DNA of 64,000 nucleotides. Source: Aquisalibacillus elongatus (GTDB lineage Bacteria; Bacillota; Bacilli; Bacillales; Alkalibacillaceae). The notes beneath the pieces are model-generated. The model did not search any database and was not told the origin of the DNA. It was given only the letters and a program-made list of their open reading frames with translations. Each line of letters begins with the position of its first letter. Position 1 is the first letter of the stretch. Positions 55,901-64,000 of the stretch are shown here, piece by piece. The translations under genes and the position numbers were made by a program. The stretch lies in contig NZ_RKRF01000007.1 of the NCBI RefSeq assembly GCF_003843875.1, forward strand, positions 620,001 to 684,000. Reading direction: 5' to 3'.

Positions 55901-57200
55901 TTTTATCGTACGATGCTGATAAGCCTGTAGTCTCAACGTCAAAGACGATATAATTGGCATCGTTTAAATCTACGGAAGCCGGATTATAAGCAATCGGGAT
56001 GCCATCATCCACTAAATTAGCTTCTAAACCATAAAGCACTTTAATACCATGTTTCTCACTCGCACTATGGGCATCTGGAAATGCTTGTGCTACGGCATGG
56101 TCTGTTATGGCGATAGATTTATGACCCCATTTCGCAGCTCGCTCTACTAAATTAGTTGCTGATACCGTTGCATCCATCTGACTCATTGTTGTATGAGCAT
56201 GCAGTTCAACACGTTTTTCTAACGCGTCGTCTTTTCTTTGTTTAGGTGCTACTTCATGCAAGTCATTTCCCATCATCATCAGTTCATTGGTGTACGTATC
56301 TGTTTGAATACTACCACGAGCTTTAATCCATTTACCTTCTTCAACCTTTTTGAAGAGTTCTTTTTGTTCATCGCCTTTTGAGAACATCTTGATCTGAATC
56401 GAATCTGTATAATCTGTCAAACTAACAATTAATAAATCTCTTCCGGATCTTAAATTTCTGATATCAACTTCAAACACGTACCCCTGAATGGTCATACGTT
56501 TTTCTTCTTCTAGAATATTACGTATTTGCTCAGGCTCATCTTGAATATCATTACCTATTTTTAATGGTAATGAATCAGTTGATGATTGCTCATCTATTCC
56601 ATTCTTCTCTCGTTCTTCTTTATCTTTAATTGCCCGTTCAATATACTGTTGTTCTTCTAGTTGTTTTTGCCGTTGAAATTCTTCTACTTCTTCTTGGTTG
56701 TAGGAAATCTCAAATAATAATTGATAAGGTTTAAGACCCTTGTTCTGACAAAACTCTTGAAATAATGGATTAATTTTTTTCTTCATCATGTTCGCTTCCG
56801 CATCATTACGTGCATAAACCGTCAATTGAGAGCCATTAACACTAGGTATCTGATTACAAATAAAATCTTTATATGCCGGGAATAGATCATGAATAGAATT
56901 TATAAAAAACTTCCAATAAGATTGTATTTCTTCTTCTGGTAACTCTTTATCATCTGTTACGACAACCACATCTACGTCTGCAATGTGGCGAAATGCGTCT
57001 TTCAATCTAGCTGTAAAGTATTCAATAGTGGCACTAGAAAACGGTGCAGGTTTATAAATATGAAACTGCCACTGTTTCTGATCTTTTAAAACTAACAGTC
57101 GCTCTAAATAGGCTTCTGTAAAGTCACGATCGACTATTTCTTGTGGTAAGCCTATTTGTTTTAACAACAGTTCTAGTTTTTCTCGCTTGGTCAAGTCCAT
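52905..57200 (-). CDS. polC: DNA polymerase III PolC (Gram-positive replicative polymerase)
   Basis: Main replicative polymerase with its own proofreading. Order of parts: N-terminal domains (1-230), OB fold (about 235-320) and PHP part 1 (HAHTTMSQMDAT). A DnaQ-type exonuclease is inserted (FDVETTGLS, HNASFDIGF, HHRAIYDAEAT). PHP part 2 and zinc cysteines CDQCSFYEFF...CPNCGADL follow. The catalytic core has PDIDLNFSGE and the C-terminal clamp motif QNQLSLF ends the protein. ATG at 57200 (1431 residues) follows GGGG at 7 nt. An ATG two codons earlier is also in frame. Length agrees with B. subtilis PolC. Two hairpins follow. Confidence 0.98.
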   Translation of the reverse strand: MDLTKREKLELLLKQIGLPQEIVDRDFTEAYLERLLVLKDQKQWQFHIYKPAPFSSATIEYFTARLKDAFRHIADVDVVVVTDDKELPEEEIQSYWKFFINSIHDLFPAYKDFICNQIPSVNGSQLTVYARNDAEANMMKKKINPLFQEFCQNKGLKPYQLLFEISYNQEEVEEFQRQKQLEEQQYIERAIKDKEEREKNGIDEQSSTDSLPLKIGNDIQDEPEQIRNILEEEKRMTIQGYVFEVDIRNLRSGRDLLIVSLTDYTDSIQIKMFSKGDEQKELFKKVEEGKWIKARGSIQTDTYTNELMMMGNDLHEVAPKQRKDDALEKRVELHAHTTMSQMDATVSATNLVERAAKWGHKSIAITDHAVAQAFPDAHSASEKHGIKVLYGLEANLVDDGIPIAYNPASVDLNDANYIVFDVETTGLSASYDKIIELAAVKIYQGEIIDRFERFANPHQKLSQTTIDLTGITDDMVADAPEIEDVMSDFNEWMGNDILVAHNASFDIGFINAAFQRMGIEKVSNPVIDTLELARLLYPELKNHRLNTLCKHLNIELTQHHRAIYDAEATGYLLWSLVKSALEKEMKQHHELNRHVGEGDAYKRSRPNHAILIAQTQEGLKNLFKLISMAHVDYFYRVPRIPRSKLVEHRKGILVGSGCDQGELFDTIALKSEDEAEKVAEFYDYIEVQPPMNYYHLIEKEQVQSVEHIKQLIKKLVKIGEKQNKKVVATGNTHYLDPHEKIYRQMLIASQSGNPLNRQTVPDVYFKTTNEMLEDFAFLGEIKAKEVVIENTNWVADQVEDVKPVKDDLYTPNIEGADDEIIDTCYTRAKSIYGDDLPEIVVNRLEKELKSIIDNGFSVIYLISEKLVKKSLSDGYLVGSRGSVGSSFVATMLDITEVNPLPPHYVCDQCSFYEFFNDGSVGSGFDLPEKTCPNCGADLVRDGQDIPFETFLGFKGDKVPDIDLNFSGEYQPKAHHYTKVLFGEENVYRAGTIGTVAEKTAFGFVKGYAQDHQLMYRQAEISRLVKGCTGVKRTTGQHPGGIIVVPDDLEIYDFTPIQYPADDRNAEWKTTHFDFHSIHDNLLKLDILGHDDPTVIRMLQDLTGIDPKDVPTNDPEVMKIFEGPEPLGVSPDQIMCKTGTLGVPEFGTRFVRQMLEDTKPSTFAELVIISGLSHGTDVWLGNAQELINDGICEIGDVIGCRDDIMVYLMHQGLEASLAFTIMEHVRKGKGLSDDWIAEMKKHGVPDWYIDSCLKIKYMFPKAHAAAYVLMAVRIAYFKVHYPIEFYAAYFTVRASDFELDTMVKGSEAIRSRVQEILDKGNDATPKEKSLLTVLELALEMCERGYSFQKVDLYRSTASEFLVDGDTLIPPFNAVDGLGTNAAINIVKAKEDGEFLSKEDLRERSRISKTVLEYLDEHGCLEGLPDQNQLSLF

Positions 57201-57255
57201 CGACATTCCCCGTCCTTAATCCTTATAGTTCTACAATCTATTTTAAAAGAAAACT

Positions 57256-57289
57256 AGCCTTTGGCAAAATACAATTCTAACCAAAGGCT
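57256..57289 (-). terminator. Terminator of proS
   Basis: AGCCTTTGG pairs with CCAAAGGCT, then AGTTTTCTTTT on the minus strand, 40 nt after the proS stop. Confidence 0.8.
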
Positions 57290-57329
57290 GTAAGATTAAT
57301 AAATTAAGTTTATGAAATTTAAAATGAGG

Positions 57330-59033
57330 TTAGTTTTGTACTAATGGTTTAAGATGGCTAATTAAATCATCCATATGCACATCGGTTTGCTCACCTGTAG
57401 AGCGGTGTTTAAATTCAACATAACCTTCGTCTGCACGCTTTCCGACTACTACTCGATATGGAACGCCAATTAAATCACTATCGTTAAATTTAACCCCTGC
57501 ACGCTCTGGGCGATCATCATATAAAACATCGATGCCAGCATCAAGTAACTTCTGATACAACTGATCTGACAACTCCACCTGCTCATCTTTCTTAACATTC
57601 AAATTGATTAAATGTACTTTAAAAGGTGCTAAATGTGTTGGCCACAGCATACCTCTATCATCATGGTACTGCTCTACGATAGATGCTAAAGTACGAGAGA
57701 CACCAATACCGTAACAGCCCATGACATAAGTTTGAGCTCGTCCATCTTTATTCAAAAACGTCGCATTTAAGTCATCAGCATATTTCGTACCTAACTTAAA
57801 GACATGCCCAACTTCAATGCCTCGAGCAAACTCGATAGTACCATGGCCGTCAGGTGAAGGGTCCCCTTCTTGGATAAACCTAATATCCGCATACTCTTTC
57901 ACATTAAAATCTCGTTCAGAATTAACGTTTTTATAATGATACCCATCTTCATTGGCACCACAAGTAGCATTGGCTAATCCTTTTACAGCATAATCAGCAA
58001 TCACTTCAACTGTTTCAGGCACATGAATTGGGCCTAACGAGCCAAAACCAGCTCCTACTAATTGTCTCGTTTCCTCTTCAGTGGCTAATTCTACGTTATT
58101 AGCATCGTAAAGGTTTTTAAGTTTTACGTCATTGACTTCATGATCTCCACGAGTTACAACCATAACGTATTGATCATCCACTTTAAACATAATAGCTTTC
58201 ATACCTTGAGCTAAAGTATGACCTAAGTAATCGGCAACTTCTTGCATCGTTTTAACATTAGGTGTTTCAACCTTTTCAAATTCTAGTGGCTGTTCATGAC
58301 TTTTTTCATCACTTGGCTTAACTGGTGCCATTTCAATATTTGCAGCAAAATCAGATTCATTTGAATAAGCGATAATATCTTCTCCAACTTCAGATAAGAC
58401 CATAAATTCATGGGTGTCTTTACCACCCATTTCTCCAGAATCCGCAATTACTGCTCTAAAGTCCAAGCCACAACGCTCAAAAATTCGCTTATAAGCATTA
58501 AAAATATCTTCATATGTTTGATCTAACGAGTCAAAATCTTCATGAAATGAATAAGCATCCTTCATTAAAAACTCACGACCACGTAATAACCCAAAACGAG
58601 GGCGTTTTTCATCTCGATATTTAGCCTGAATTTGATATAACGTAAAAGGTAATTTCTTATAAGAGTTAACCTCATCGCGCACTAATGCCGTAACGACTTC
58701 TTCGTGTGTCGCACCTAAAGCAAAGTCACGTTCGTGTCTGTCTTTTAATCGCATCAACTCATTACCCATTGTTTCCCAACGTCCGGTTGTCTGCCACAAT
58801 TCAGCTGGTTGTAATGCAGGCATTTGTACTTCTTGGGCTCCAATTCGGTCCATTTCTTCACGCACAATCGTCTCAACTTTTCTCAACACTCGACGACCTA
58901 AAGGAAGGAAATTATAGACTCCTGATGCTAATTGTCGAATAAAGCCGGCCTTTAATAATAACTGGTGACTCTTTAGGTCTGCTTCTGCTGGAACTTCTCG
59001 TAGTGTTGGGATTAATAGTTTACTTTGTCTCAT
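57330..59033 (-). CDS. proS: Prolyl-tRNA synthetase (bacterial type)
   Basis: Charges tRNA-Pro. The 567 residues contain class II motifs: [64 protein letters not shown] and [26 protein letters not shown]. The YbaK-like editing insertion (about 220-400) is present, with [18 protein letters not shown] [13 protein letters not shown], and a C-terminal anticodon-binding domain ends it. GAGGTGG precedes the ATG. I see no T-box in the short gap after rseP, so expression is expected from the upstream uppS-cdsA-dxr-rseP unit. Confidence 0.98.
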   Translation of the reverse strand: MRQSKLLIPTLREVPAEADLKSHQLLLKAGFIRQLASGVYNFLPLGRRVLRKVETIVREEMDRIGAQEVQMPALQPAELWQTTGRWETMGNELMRLKDRHERDFALGATHEEVVTALVRDEVNSYKKLPFTLYQIQAKYRDEKRPRFGLLRGREFLMKDAYSFHEDFDSLDQTYEDIFNAYKRIFERCGLDFRAVIADSGEMGGKDTHEFMVLSEVGEDIIAYSNESDFAANIEMAPVKPSDEKSHEQPLEFEKVETPNVKTMQEVADYLGHTLAQGMKAIMFKVDDQYVMVVTRGDHEVNDVKLKNLYDANNVELATEEETRQLVGAGFGSLGPIHVPETVEVIADYAVKGLANATCGANEDGYHYKNVNSERDFNVKEYADIRFIQEGDPSPDGHGTIEFARGIEVGHVFKLGTKYADDLNATFLNKDGRAQTYVMGCYGIGVSRTLASIVEQYHDDRGMLWPTHLAPFKVHLINLNVKKDEQVELSDQLYQKLLDAGIDVLYDDRPERAGVKFNDSDLIGVPYRVVVGKRADEGYVEFKHRSTGEQTDVHMDDLISHLKPLVQN

Positions 59034-59066
59034 ATCATTTCCACCTCTTTATTCGTATTTTACCAC

Positions 59067-60332
59067 TTACATAAACAGACGCTCTATATCATTCCATGTA
59101 ACGACAATCATAAGGAGCATTAGTAATGCAAAACCAATAAAATGTACAAAACCTTCTTTTTCAGGATCAATTGGTTTACCCCTTAATGCTTCAAGAATAA
59201 TAAACAGTAATCGACCTCCATCTAATGCAGGTAGTGGTAATAAGTTAATAATCCCTAAGTTTATACTTAACATAGCTGTCCACATAATAAAACTGGTTAA
59301 ACCGGTTTGAACTACATCATCCGTTGCATCATAAATACCAACCGGGCCTGCTAAAGCATCTAATGATAATTGACCTGTGACTAATTGACCGAGAGCTTGT
59401 AAAATTAGAACAGCTATATCATAGGTTTGTGTAAACCCGAATTTTATAGCTAGAAGTGGGTCATCTAAATAGTGTCTTGCAATACCGACTTGACCAATTT
59501 CTCCACCTTGAGGACTCTCTACGGACATCGTGGTCAACGATTGTTCAAGTATCTCACCATCGCGATCAACCGTTAAATTAATCTCTTCATTAGGGCGCTC
59601 TTGAACATACCTTACAAAGTCAGTCCAACTCGCAATGGGTTCACTATCAATACTGACTATCTCATCACCCGTTACCAATCCAGCTTCCTCTGCAGGTGAA
59701 CCATCTTGAAGCTCTCCAACAACTGGGTTATCATCTGGAACACCCTGGAATAACCCAAGTCCAATAAAAATCGCAATAGCTAATAGAAAGTTCATCAACG
59801 GTCCAGCAAAAATTTGCATACCTTTTTTACCGACTGATTTTGAACCAAATTGACGATCATAAGGTGCAATTAATGTCTCCTTTTCGTCCATAACAAAAAT
59901 AGCTTTACGATCCACTTGGTATTGATAACGTTCTTCAGTTTCAACATCATAACAATCAATAATTAATTCATGGTCCAAATCAATTTGCTCGACTTCTACA
60001 ACTTTAGCATTTGGATGTTTTGACTTGTTATTGACGATGATTTTATTAACGTGATTTGACGAATTGAATTCTAAACCAATATGATACCCCGGTTTCAGAT
60101 CAATTATTTCAGGGTCATCACCGGCTACTCTGACGTAACCACCAATTGGTAGTAACCTTACCGTATATAAAGTCTCGTCTTTTCTATAAGAAAAAATTTT
60201 AGGCCCGAAACCAATCGCAAACTCACGCGCTAACATTCCTGCACGTTTTGCAAAAACTAAATGACCTAATTCATGAATGAAAACTAATAACCCAAACATG
60301 AATATAAAAGCAATAATAGTATCGAAATTCAA
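59067..60332 (-). CDS. rseP: Site-2 intramembrane metalloprotease RseP (RasP/YluC)
   Basis: Zinc protease of the cytoplasmic membrane that makes the second cut in regulated proteolysis, for example of anti-sigma factor RsiW and the division protein FtsL in B. subtilis. The N-terminal helix holds HELGH (LVFIHELGHLVFA), and a PDZ domain lies near residues 200-280 (VVGELQDGSPAEEAGLVTGDEIVSID). The second metal-ligand motif is NLLPLPALDGGRLLF, and four membrane helices are evident. I prefer TTG at 60332 (421 residues), which has AGGTAGGTG upstream. GTG at 60341 directly follows the dxr stop but lacks a good site. Confidence 0.93.
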   Translation of the reverse strand: MNFDTIIAFIFMFGLLVFIHELGHLVFAKRAGMLAREFAIGFGPKIFSYRKDETLYTVRLLPIGGYVRVAGDDPEIIDLKPGYHIGLEFNSSNHVNKIIVNNKSKHPNAKVVEVEQIDLDHELIIDCYDVETEERYQYQVDRKAIFVMDEKETLIAPYDRQFGSKSVGKKGMQIFAGPLMNFLLAIAIFIGLGLFQGVPDDNPVVGELQDGSPAEEAGLVTGDEIVSIDSEPIASWTDFVRYVQERPNEEINLTVDRDGEILEQSLTTMSVESPQGGEIGQVGIARHYLDDPLLAIKFGFTQTYDIAVLILQALGQLVTGQLSLDALAGPVGIYDATDDVVQTGLTSFIMWTAMLSINLGIINLLPLPALDGGRLLFIILEALRGKPIDPEKEGFVHFIGFALLMLLMIVVTWNDIERLFM

Positions 60333-60341
60333 TACAAGCAC

Positions 60342-61496
60342 CTACCTTTTCAGTACTGTGTGGCTAACTCTTTGTCGCGTTTCCTGGTCCAACTCTAAGA
60401 TTGTCTCTAAATCAGGCTTTTCAATTTTGTTATGGTTTTCTAATTCCCTTTCAATCAAGTCTTCAATATCTAAAAACGTAATATGATCATTCAAAAATAA
60501 TGAAACAGCCTCTTCGTTTGCGGCGTTCAAGACTGTTGGTAAGGAACCACCTTCACGCCCAGTTTCATAAGCCATACGTAAACAAGGGAATCTTTCAAAA
60601 CTCATTTCCTTAAAGTTAAGTTGCCCAATCTGCGCCAAATCAAGTGAGTCACTTAAATTAAAATCAGTTCGGTCTGGATAAGCCAATGCATACTGTATAG
60701 GAATACGCATATCTGGTGTACCTAGTTGTGCCATTACATTACGATCTACAAATTCAACCATGGAGTGTATAACACTTTCGTTATGTAAAATGACATCAAT
60801 TTGATCGTAATCAACACCGAATAACCAATGCGCTTCAATCACTTCCAAACCTTTATTCATCATTGTAGCTGAGTCAATTGTAATTTTAGCCCCCATACTC
60901 CAATTAGGGTGTTTTAATGCATCTTGTTTCGTAACACCAACTAATTCATCTCTTGTACGATCTCTAAAACTACCTCCAGATGCAGTTAATAAAATTCGCT
61001 TAAGATCTTTATTGTTCTCACCTTTTAAACATTGATGAATCGCTGCATGTTCACTATCGACAGGTAATAACTCAACCCCATATCGCTGAGCTTCTTCCAT
61101 CACGATGTGACCTGCAGTTACTAAAGTCTCTTTATTTGCGAAAGCGATTTGTTTCTTAGCGCGTATCGCTTCTAGTGTTGGCTGTAACCCAACACTGCCT
61201 AAAACAGCATTAACAACAATATCAACATCTGGTAGTGAGACAATTTCATTTAGAGCATCTACTCCATAGTGAATATGGGCATCATAATTTATTTTACGTT
61301 TCAAACTCTCCATTATTTCACGATCTTTTACAACAATATATGAAGGTTTAAAAAGTTCTAATACAGGTAGGGCTTCTTCAATATTCGAACCAAATGCATA
61401 TGCATATAATTGAAACTCATTAGGGTGTTCTTTAATAACATCAATGGTCTGTTGTCCAATTGACCCTGTTCCACCGAGTAGCGTAATATTTTTCAT
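60342..61496 (-). CDS. dxr: 1-deoxy-D-xylulose 5-phosphate reductoisomerase
   Basis: Forms 2-C-methylerythritol 4-phosphate with NADPH, the first committed step of the MEP isoprenoid route. The nucleotide site is [16 protein letters not shown] (residues 5-20), [13 protein letters not shown] [12 protein letters not shown] follows, metal and substrate residues are in [13 protein letters not shown], and [13 protein letters not shown] comes next. Length is 384 residues. It lies between cdsA and rseP, and the isoprenoid is used by UppS encoded two genes upstream. Confidence 0.98.
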   Translation of the reverse strand: MKNITLLGGTGSIGQQTIDVIKEHPNEFQLYAYAFGSNIEEALPVLELFKPSYIVVKDREIMESLKRKINYDAHIHYGVDALNEIVSLPDVDIVVNAVLGSVGLQPTLEAIRAKKQIAFANKETLVTAGHIVMEEAQRYGVELLPVDSEHAAIHQCLKGENNKDLKRILLTASGGSFRDRTRDELVGVTKQDALKHPNWSMGAKITIDSATMMNKGLEVIEAHWLFGVDYDQIDVILHNESVIHSMVEFVDRNVMAQLGTPDMRIPIQYALAYPDRTDFNLSDSLDLAQIGQLNFKEMSFERFPCLRMAYETGREGGSLPTVLNAANEEAVSLFLNDHITFLDIEDLIERELENHNKIEKPDLETILELDQETRQRVSHTVLKR

Positions 61497-61508
61497 GTAT
61501 ATCCCTCT

Positions 61509-62303
61509 TTATAACTGAATGAATTGTATAAAGTGTAAAAATGGAACCATAAAAATCAAACTGTCAAAACGATCTAATATACCGCCATGACCAGGAAGAA
61601 TATGTCCCGTATCTTTAATATCATAAATACGTTTAAATGCTGACTGTATCAAATCGCCAACTTGAGCTAACACAGAAGCCACAATAGAGACAAACACAAC
61701 CAATAACATATGCTCATGATAATTGAATATAACTTGTAAGATTACAGCTACGATGATTGCTCCAATAACTCCACCAAAAAAACCTTCTATCGTTTTCTTA
61801 GGGCTAATAATAGGCCATAACTTATGTTTACCAAAAGCTCGTCCAGCAAAATAGGCTCCTGTATCCGTCAACCAAATAATTAATAAAGCAAATAAAATAT
61901 ATTCTAAACCTGCTTCTCGCGTTAAAATTAAGTAACCAAAACCAATTCCAACGTATAAGGATGATAATAAAACGAATGATACATCATCAAATGAAAATCG
62001 ATTTTTGACCAATACGGTATATGCTAAAAGTATAAATATTAACGCATAGAGTATTTCAGACTTCGATAGTGGTATGTATTGATTTAACTCAAAATAATAA
62101 TTATTAAATAAAAAAGTCCATAATAATAATACCCCTACTATAGAAGGGAATGAAACGATAGGGATTCGTTTCATTTTTAACATTTCAAATAAACCGATTG
62201 TTCCAATTAAATAAATAAAAATAACAAAAGGCCACTCGCCATATAAAACGAATGGTAAAAAGATTAATAATCCTATGATTGCTGTAATTATACGTGTTTT
62301 CAT
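61509..62303 (-). CDS. cdsA: Phosphatidate cytidylyltransferase
   Basis: Integral membrane enzyme that makes CDP-diacylglycerol from phosphatidate and CTP for phospholipid synthesis. The 264 residues form about eight hydrophobic helices. The conserved signature runs from SPKKTIEGFFGG to KRIYDIKDTGHILPGHGGILDRFDSL near the C terminus. The ribosome site is weak. It lies 14 nt after uppS and 12 nt before dxr. Its product is used by PgsA (21812-22390). Confidence 0.97.
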   Translation of the reverse strand: MKTRIITAIIGLLIFLPFVLYGEWPFVIFIYLIGTIGLFEMLKMKRIPIVSFPSIVGVLLLWTFLFNNYYFELNQYIPLSKSEILYALIFILLAYTVLVKNRFSFDDVSFVLLSSLYVGIGFGYLILTREAGLEYILFALLIIWLTDTGAYFAGRAFGKHKLWPIISPKKTIEGFFGGVIGAIIVAVILQVIFNYHEHMLLVVFVSIVASVLAQVGDLIQSAFKRIYDIKDTGHILPGHGGILDRFDSLIFMVPFLHFIQFIQL

Positions 62304-62317
62304 TATGCATCACAACC

Positions 62318-63058
62318 TTACAAACCACCAAACCTGCGTTTCCGGTTCTGGTATTCAATTATTGCTTCGTCTAAAGCTTCTTGGTCAAATTCAGGCCATA
62401 ATTTCTCTGTAAAATAAAACTCGGAATAAGCCACTTGCCATAATAAATAATTGCTTAGCCTTTTTTCACCACTTGTTCTAATAACTAAATCTGGATCTGG
62501 TAAACCTTTAGTATATAAATAATTTGAAATTAAAGACTCATCGATAGCATCAACACTTAGTTTATTTTCCTTAACATCTTGACTGATCGCCTTAACAGCA
62601 TCTGAGATTTCCGAACGGCTTCCATAATTCAATGCAAAATTTAATTGAAGTCCAGTATTATGTTTTGTTTGCTCAATTGAATACTGAACAGCCTTTTTCG
62701 TTGCCTCAGGCACACCGTCAAAATGGCCGATGGTTGTTACTCTTACATTATTGTTTACTAAATCCGGTAAATATGTATCTAAAAACTGCGACGGTAACTT
62801 CATAATAAATTCGACTTCTTTTGGAGGTCGTTTCCAGTTTTCTGTTGAAAAAGCGTATAATGTTATGGCTTTTAACTCAAGCTCAACAGCTCTTTCTACA
62901 ACTTTTTTTATCGTTTTCATACCTTCACGGTGACCGGCTACACGTGGCAAGCCTCTTTTTTTTGCCCATCTGCCATTTCCATCCATAATGATGGCAACAT
63001 GGTCTGGGACGTTCTCAAAATCAATAGTGTTTTGAGCCTTTTTTGTTTTAAAATTCAT
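62318..63058 (-). CDS. uppS: Undecaprenyl diphosphate synthase (isoprenyl transferase)
   Basis: Cis-prenyltransferase that makes the C55 lipid carrier for cell-wall polymers. It has IIMDGNGRWAKKRGLPRVAGHREGM with the catalytic Asp, TLYAFSTENWKRP, LNFALNYGSRSEI and PDLVIRTSGEKRLSNYLLWQVAYSEFYF. ATG at 63058 (246 residues) has GCGAGGG at 6 nt. The ATG at 63064 overlaps the ribosome site. It begins the uppS-cdsA-dxr-rseP-proS run and is separated from frr by a terminator. Confidence 0.98.
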   Translation of the reverse strand: MNFKTKKAQNTIDFENVPDHVAIIMDGNGRWAKKRGLPRVAGHREGMKTIKKVVERAVELELKAITLYAFSTENWKRPPKEVEFIMKLPSQFLDTYLPDLVNNNVRVTTIGHFDGVPEATKKAVQYSIEQTKHNTGLQLNFALNYGSRSEISDAVKAISQDVKENKLSVDAIDESLISNYLYTKGLPDPDLVIRTSGEKRLSNYLLWQVAYSEFYFTEKLWPEFDQEALDEAIIEYQNRKRRFGGL

Positions 63059-63090
63059 GTTCATCCCTCGCCAAACAAGTAAGAAAAATT

Positions 63091-63115
63091 TAGCTTTCGC
63101 ATGATGCGAAAGCTA
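63091..63115 (-). terminator. Terminator of pyrH-frr
   Basis: TAGCTTTCGCA pairs with TGCGAAAGCTA around TGA, and AATTTTTCTTAC follows on the minus strand. Confidence 0.85.
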
Positions 63116-63155
63116 TTAATATTATATCATGAATTTATGGTAATTCATTCTAATT

Positions 63156-63713
63156 TTATACTTCTGTCATTTCTTTTTCTTTAGCATCAAGTAATTCATC
63201 AATTTCAGCGATATGTTTGTCTGTTTCTTTTTGTACATCTTCTTGATAAGAACGTAAATCGTCTTCTGAGATTTCGCCTTCTTTTTCAAGCTTTTTAAGT
63301 TGATCGTTAGAGTCACGACGAATGTTACGAACTTGTACTCTTGCTTCCTCAGCATACTTTCTCGTAACTTTTACTAGATCTTTACGACGTTCTTCAGTTA
63401 GTGCCGGAATATTAATGCGAATAACATTACCGTCATTATTTGGCGTGAGTCCTAAATCCGCTTTTTGAATTCCTTTTTCGATGTTTTCAATTGCAGATTT
63501 ATCAAATGGTGTAATCACAAGTAAACGTGGTTCAGGAGCTGACACTGTTGACAGTTGATTCAGCGGAGTATTAGCTCCGTAATACTCTACATAAACCGAG
63601 TCTAGAATGGCAGGATTTGCTCTACCTGCACGAACAGTAGATAACTGTTTTGAATAAGCCTGTACGGCTTTTTTCATTTTGTCACGACATTCTTGAATTA
63701 CTGAATCACTCAT
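63156..63713 (-). CDS. frr: Ribosome recycling factor
   Basis: Splits post-termination ribosomes together with EF-G. Its 185 residues match the family length, with the three-helix bundle starting [32 protein letters not shown] and the conserved [35 protein letters not shown] and [24 protein letters not shown] lies before the ATG. It overlaps the end of pyrH by 8 nt, the order pyrH-frr-uppS being standard. Confidence 0.98.
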   Translation of the reverse strand: MSDSVIQECRDKMKKAVQAYSKQLSTVRAGRANPAILDSVYVEYYGANTPLNQLSTVSAPEPRLLVITPFDKSAIENIEKGIQKADLGLTPNNDGNVIRINIPALTEERRKDLVKVTRKYAEEARVQVRNIRRDSNDQLKKLEKEGEISEDDLRSYQEDVQKETDKHIAEIDELLDAKEKEMTEV

Positions 63714-64000
63714 GGTCTTCCTTCCTCCTAATTATGGTTCCAATATTTTCGCCTGTTACAACACGTCTAATGTTGTCTTTGTCAGTGATGGAGAATACAA
63801 TTAATGCTATGTTGTTATCCATACATAAAGATGAAGCAGTTGAATCCATCACGCCTAAACCTCCATTAAGTAAGTCTAAGTATGATAGCTCGTCATATTT
63901 GTAGGCTTCTGAGTCTAATTTTGGATCAGCATTGTATACGCCATCAACGTTGTTTTTAGCCATTAATATTACATCTGCTTCCATCTCTGCAGCCCTTAAA
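63706..64000 (-). CDS. pyrH: Uridylate kinase (5' end outside window)
   Basis: UMP kinase of the amino-acid kinase fold, feeding UTP and CTP synthesis. Only the last 97 codons are present, reading [48 protein letters not shown] sequence in the nucleotide-binding part, then [33 protein letters not shown]. These are conserved in B. subtilis PyrH. The start lies beyond base 64000. The stop overlaps the frr start by 8 nt. tsf and rpsB would be expected further upstream. Confidence 0.96.
   Translation of the reverse strand, partial: LRAAEMEADVILMAKNNVDGVYNADPKLDSEAYKYDELSYLDLLNGGLGVMDSTASSLCMDNNIALIVFSITDKDNIRRVVTGENIGTIIRRKEDHE

Noticed and set aside
59034..59066. Possible T-box leader for proS
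   Set aside because: Only 33 bp separate proS and rseP on the 3' side, and the upstream side of proS is the tight rseP-proS junction with no T-box motif.

Overview
This window is core chromosome of a low-GC, endospore-forming member of the Bacillaceae (Bacillota). The evidence is the Bacillus subtilis-like gene order and sporulation genes (cotE, spoVS, spoIIIE, spoVFA/spoVFB). AGGAGG-type ribosome sites, frequent GTG and TTG starts, and acidic surface or linker segments (RodZ, the NupN lipoprotein, CotE tail) also fit, and suggest a relative of the moderately halophilic genera around Halobacillus/Piscibacillus. The genus is an inference only. Every gene except lexA lies on the minus strand, so transcription runs from high to low coordinates. 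I see no rRNA or tRNA gene, prophage, CRISPR array or intact insertion sequence.

Layout from low to high coordinates. 1-3.1 kb: tkt (3' end cut off), ynzC and the divergent lexA with an SOS box. 3.1-7.6 kb: nitrogen pair glnR-glnA with a GlnR box, then hflX-ynbB. 7.6-16.1 kb: RNA and DNA maintenance (hfq, miaA, mutL, mutS), spore coat gene cotE, ricA and miaB. 16.2-24.6 kb: spoVS with a SigH-type promoter, ymdB, rny, recA with a LexA-like box, then rodZ-pgsA-cinA and ymfK/ymfJ. 24.6-33.2 kb: ymfI, the M16 peptidase pair ymfH/ymfF, and a nucleoside ABC importer (nupN-O-P-Q). A 376-bp gap at 27973-28348 holds two terminators and a long palindrome. 33.3-43.1 kb: spoIIIE, ylzJ, tepA, the lysine/dipicolinate operon spoVFA-spoVFB-asd-dapG-dapA, ymxH and mlpA. 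43.2-52.7 kb: the translation/RNA operon rimP-nusA-ylxR-ylxQ-infB-ylxP-rbfA-truB-ribF-rpsO-pnp. 52.9-64 kb: pyrH (5' end cut off), frr, uppS, cdsA, dxr, rseP, proS and polC.

The genes form coherent working groups. The dap genes feed dihydrodipicolinate to SpoVFAB for spore dipicolinic acid. The uppS-cdsA-dxr-rseP block serves isoprenoid, phospholipid and envelope-stress functions. RNase Y, YmdB, RicA, Hfq and PNPase concentrate RNA metabolism in one stretch. Compared with B. subtilis, several genes are missing from their usual places: yneA/yneB, spoVK, pks, pbpX, tdh-kbl, rnjB and ylxY. A nucleoside transporter sits where ymfCDE would be. I did not find a novel multi-gene system. The points most worth a second look are the 113-bp palindrome at 28155-28267, the hairpin/promoter overlap before nupN, a RicA protein without any cysteine, and small regulatory sites.
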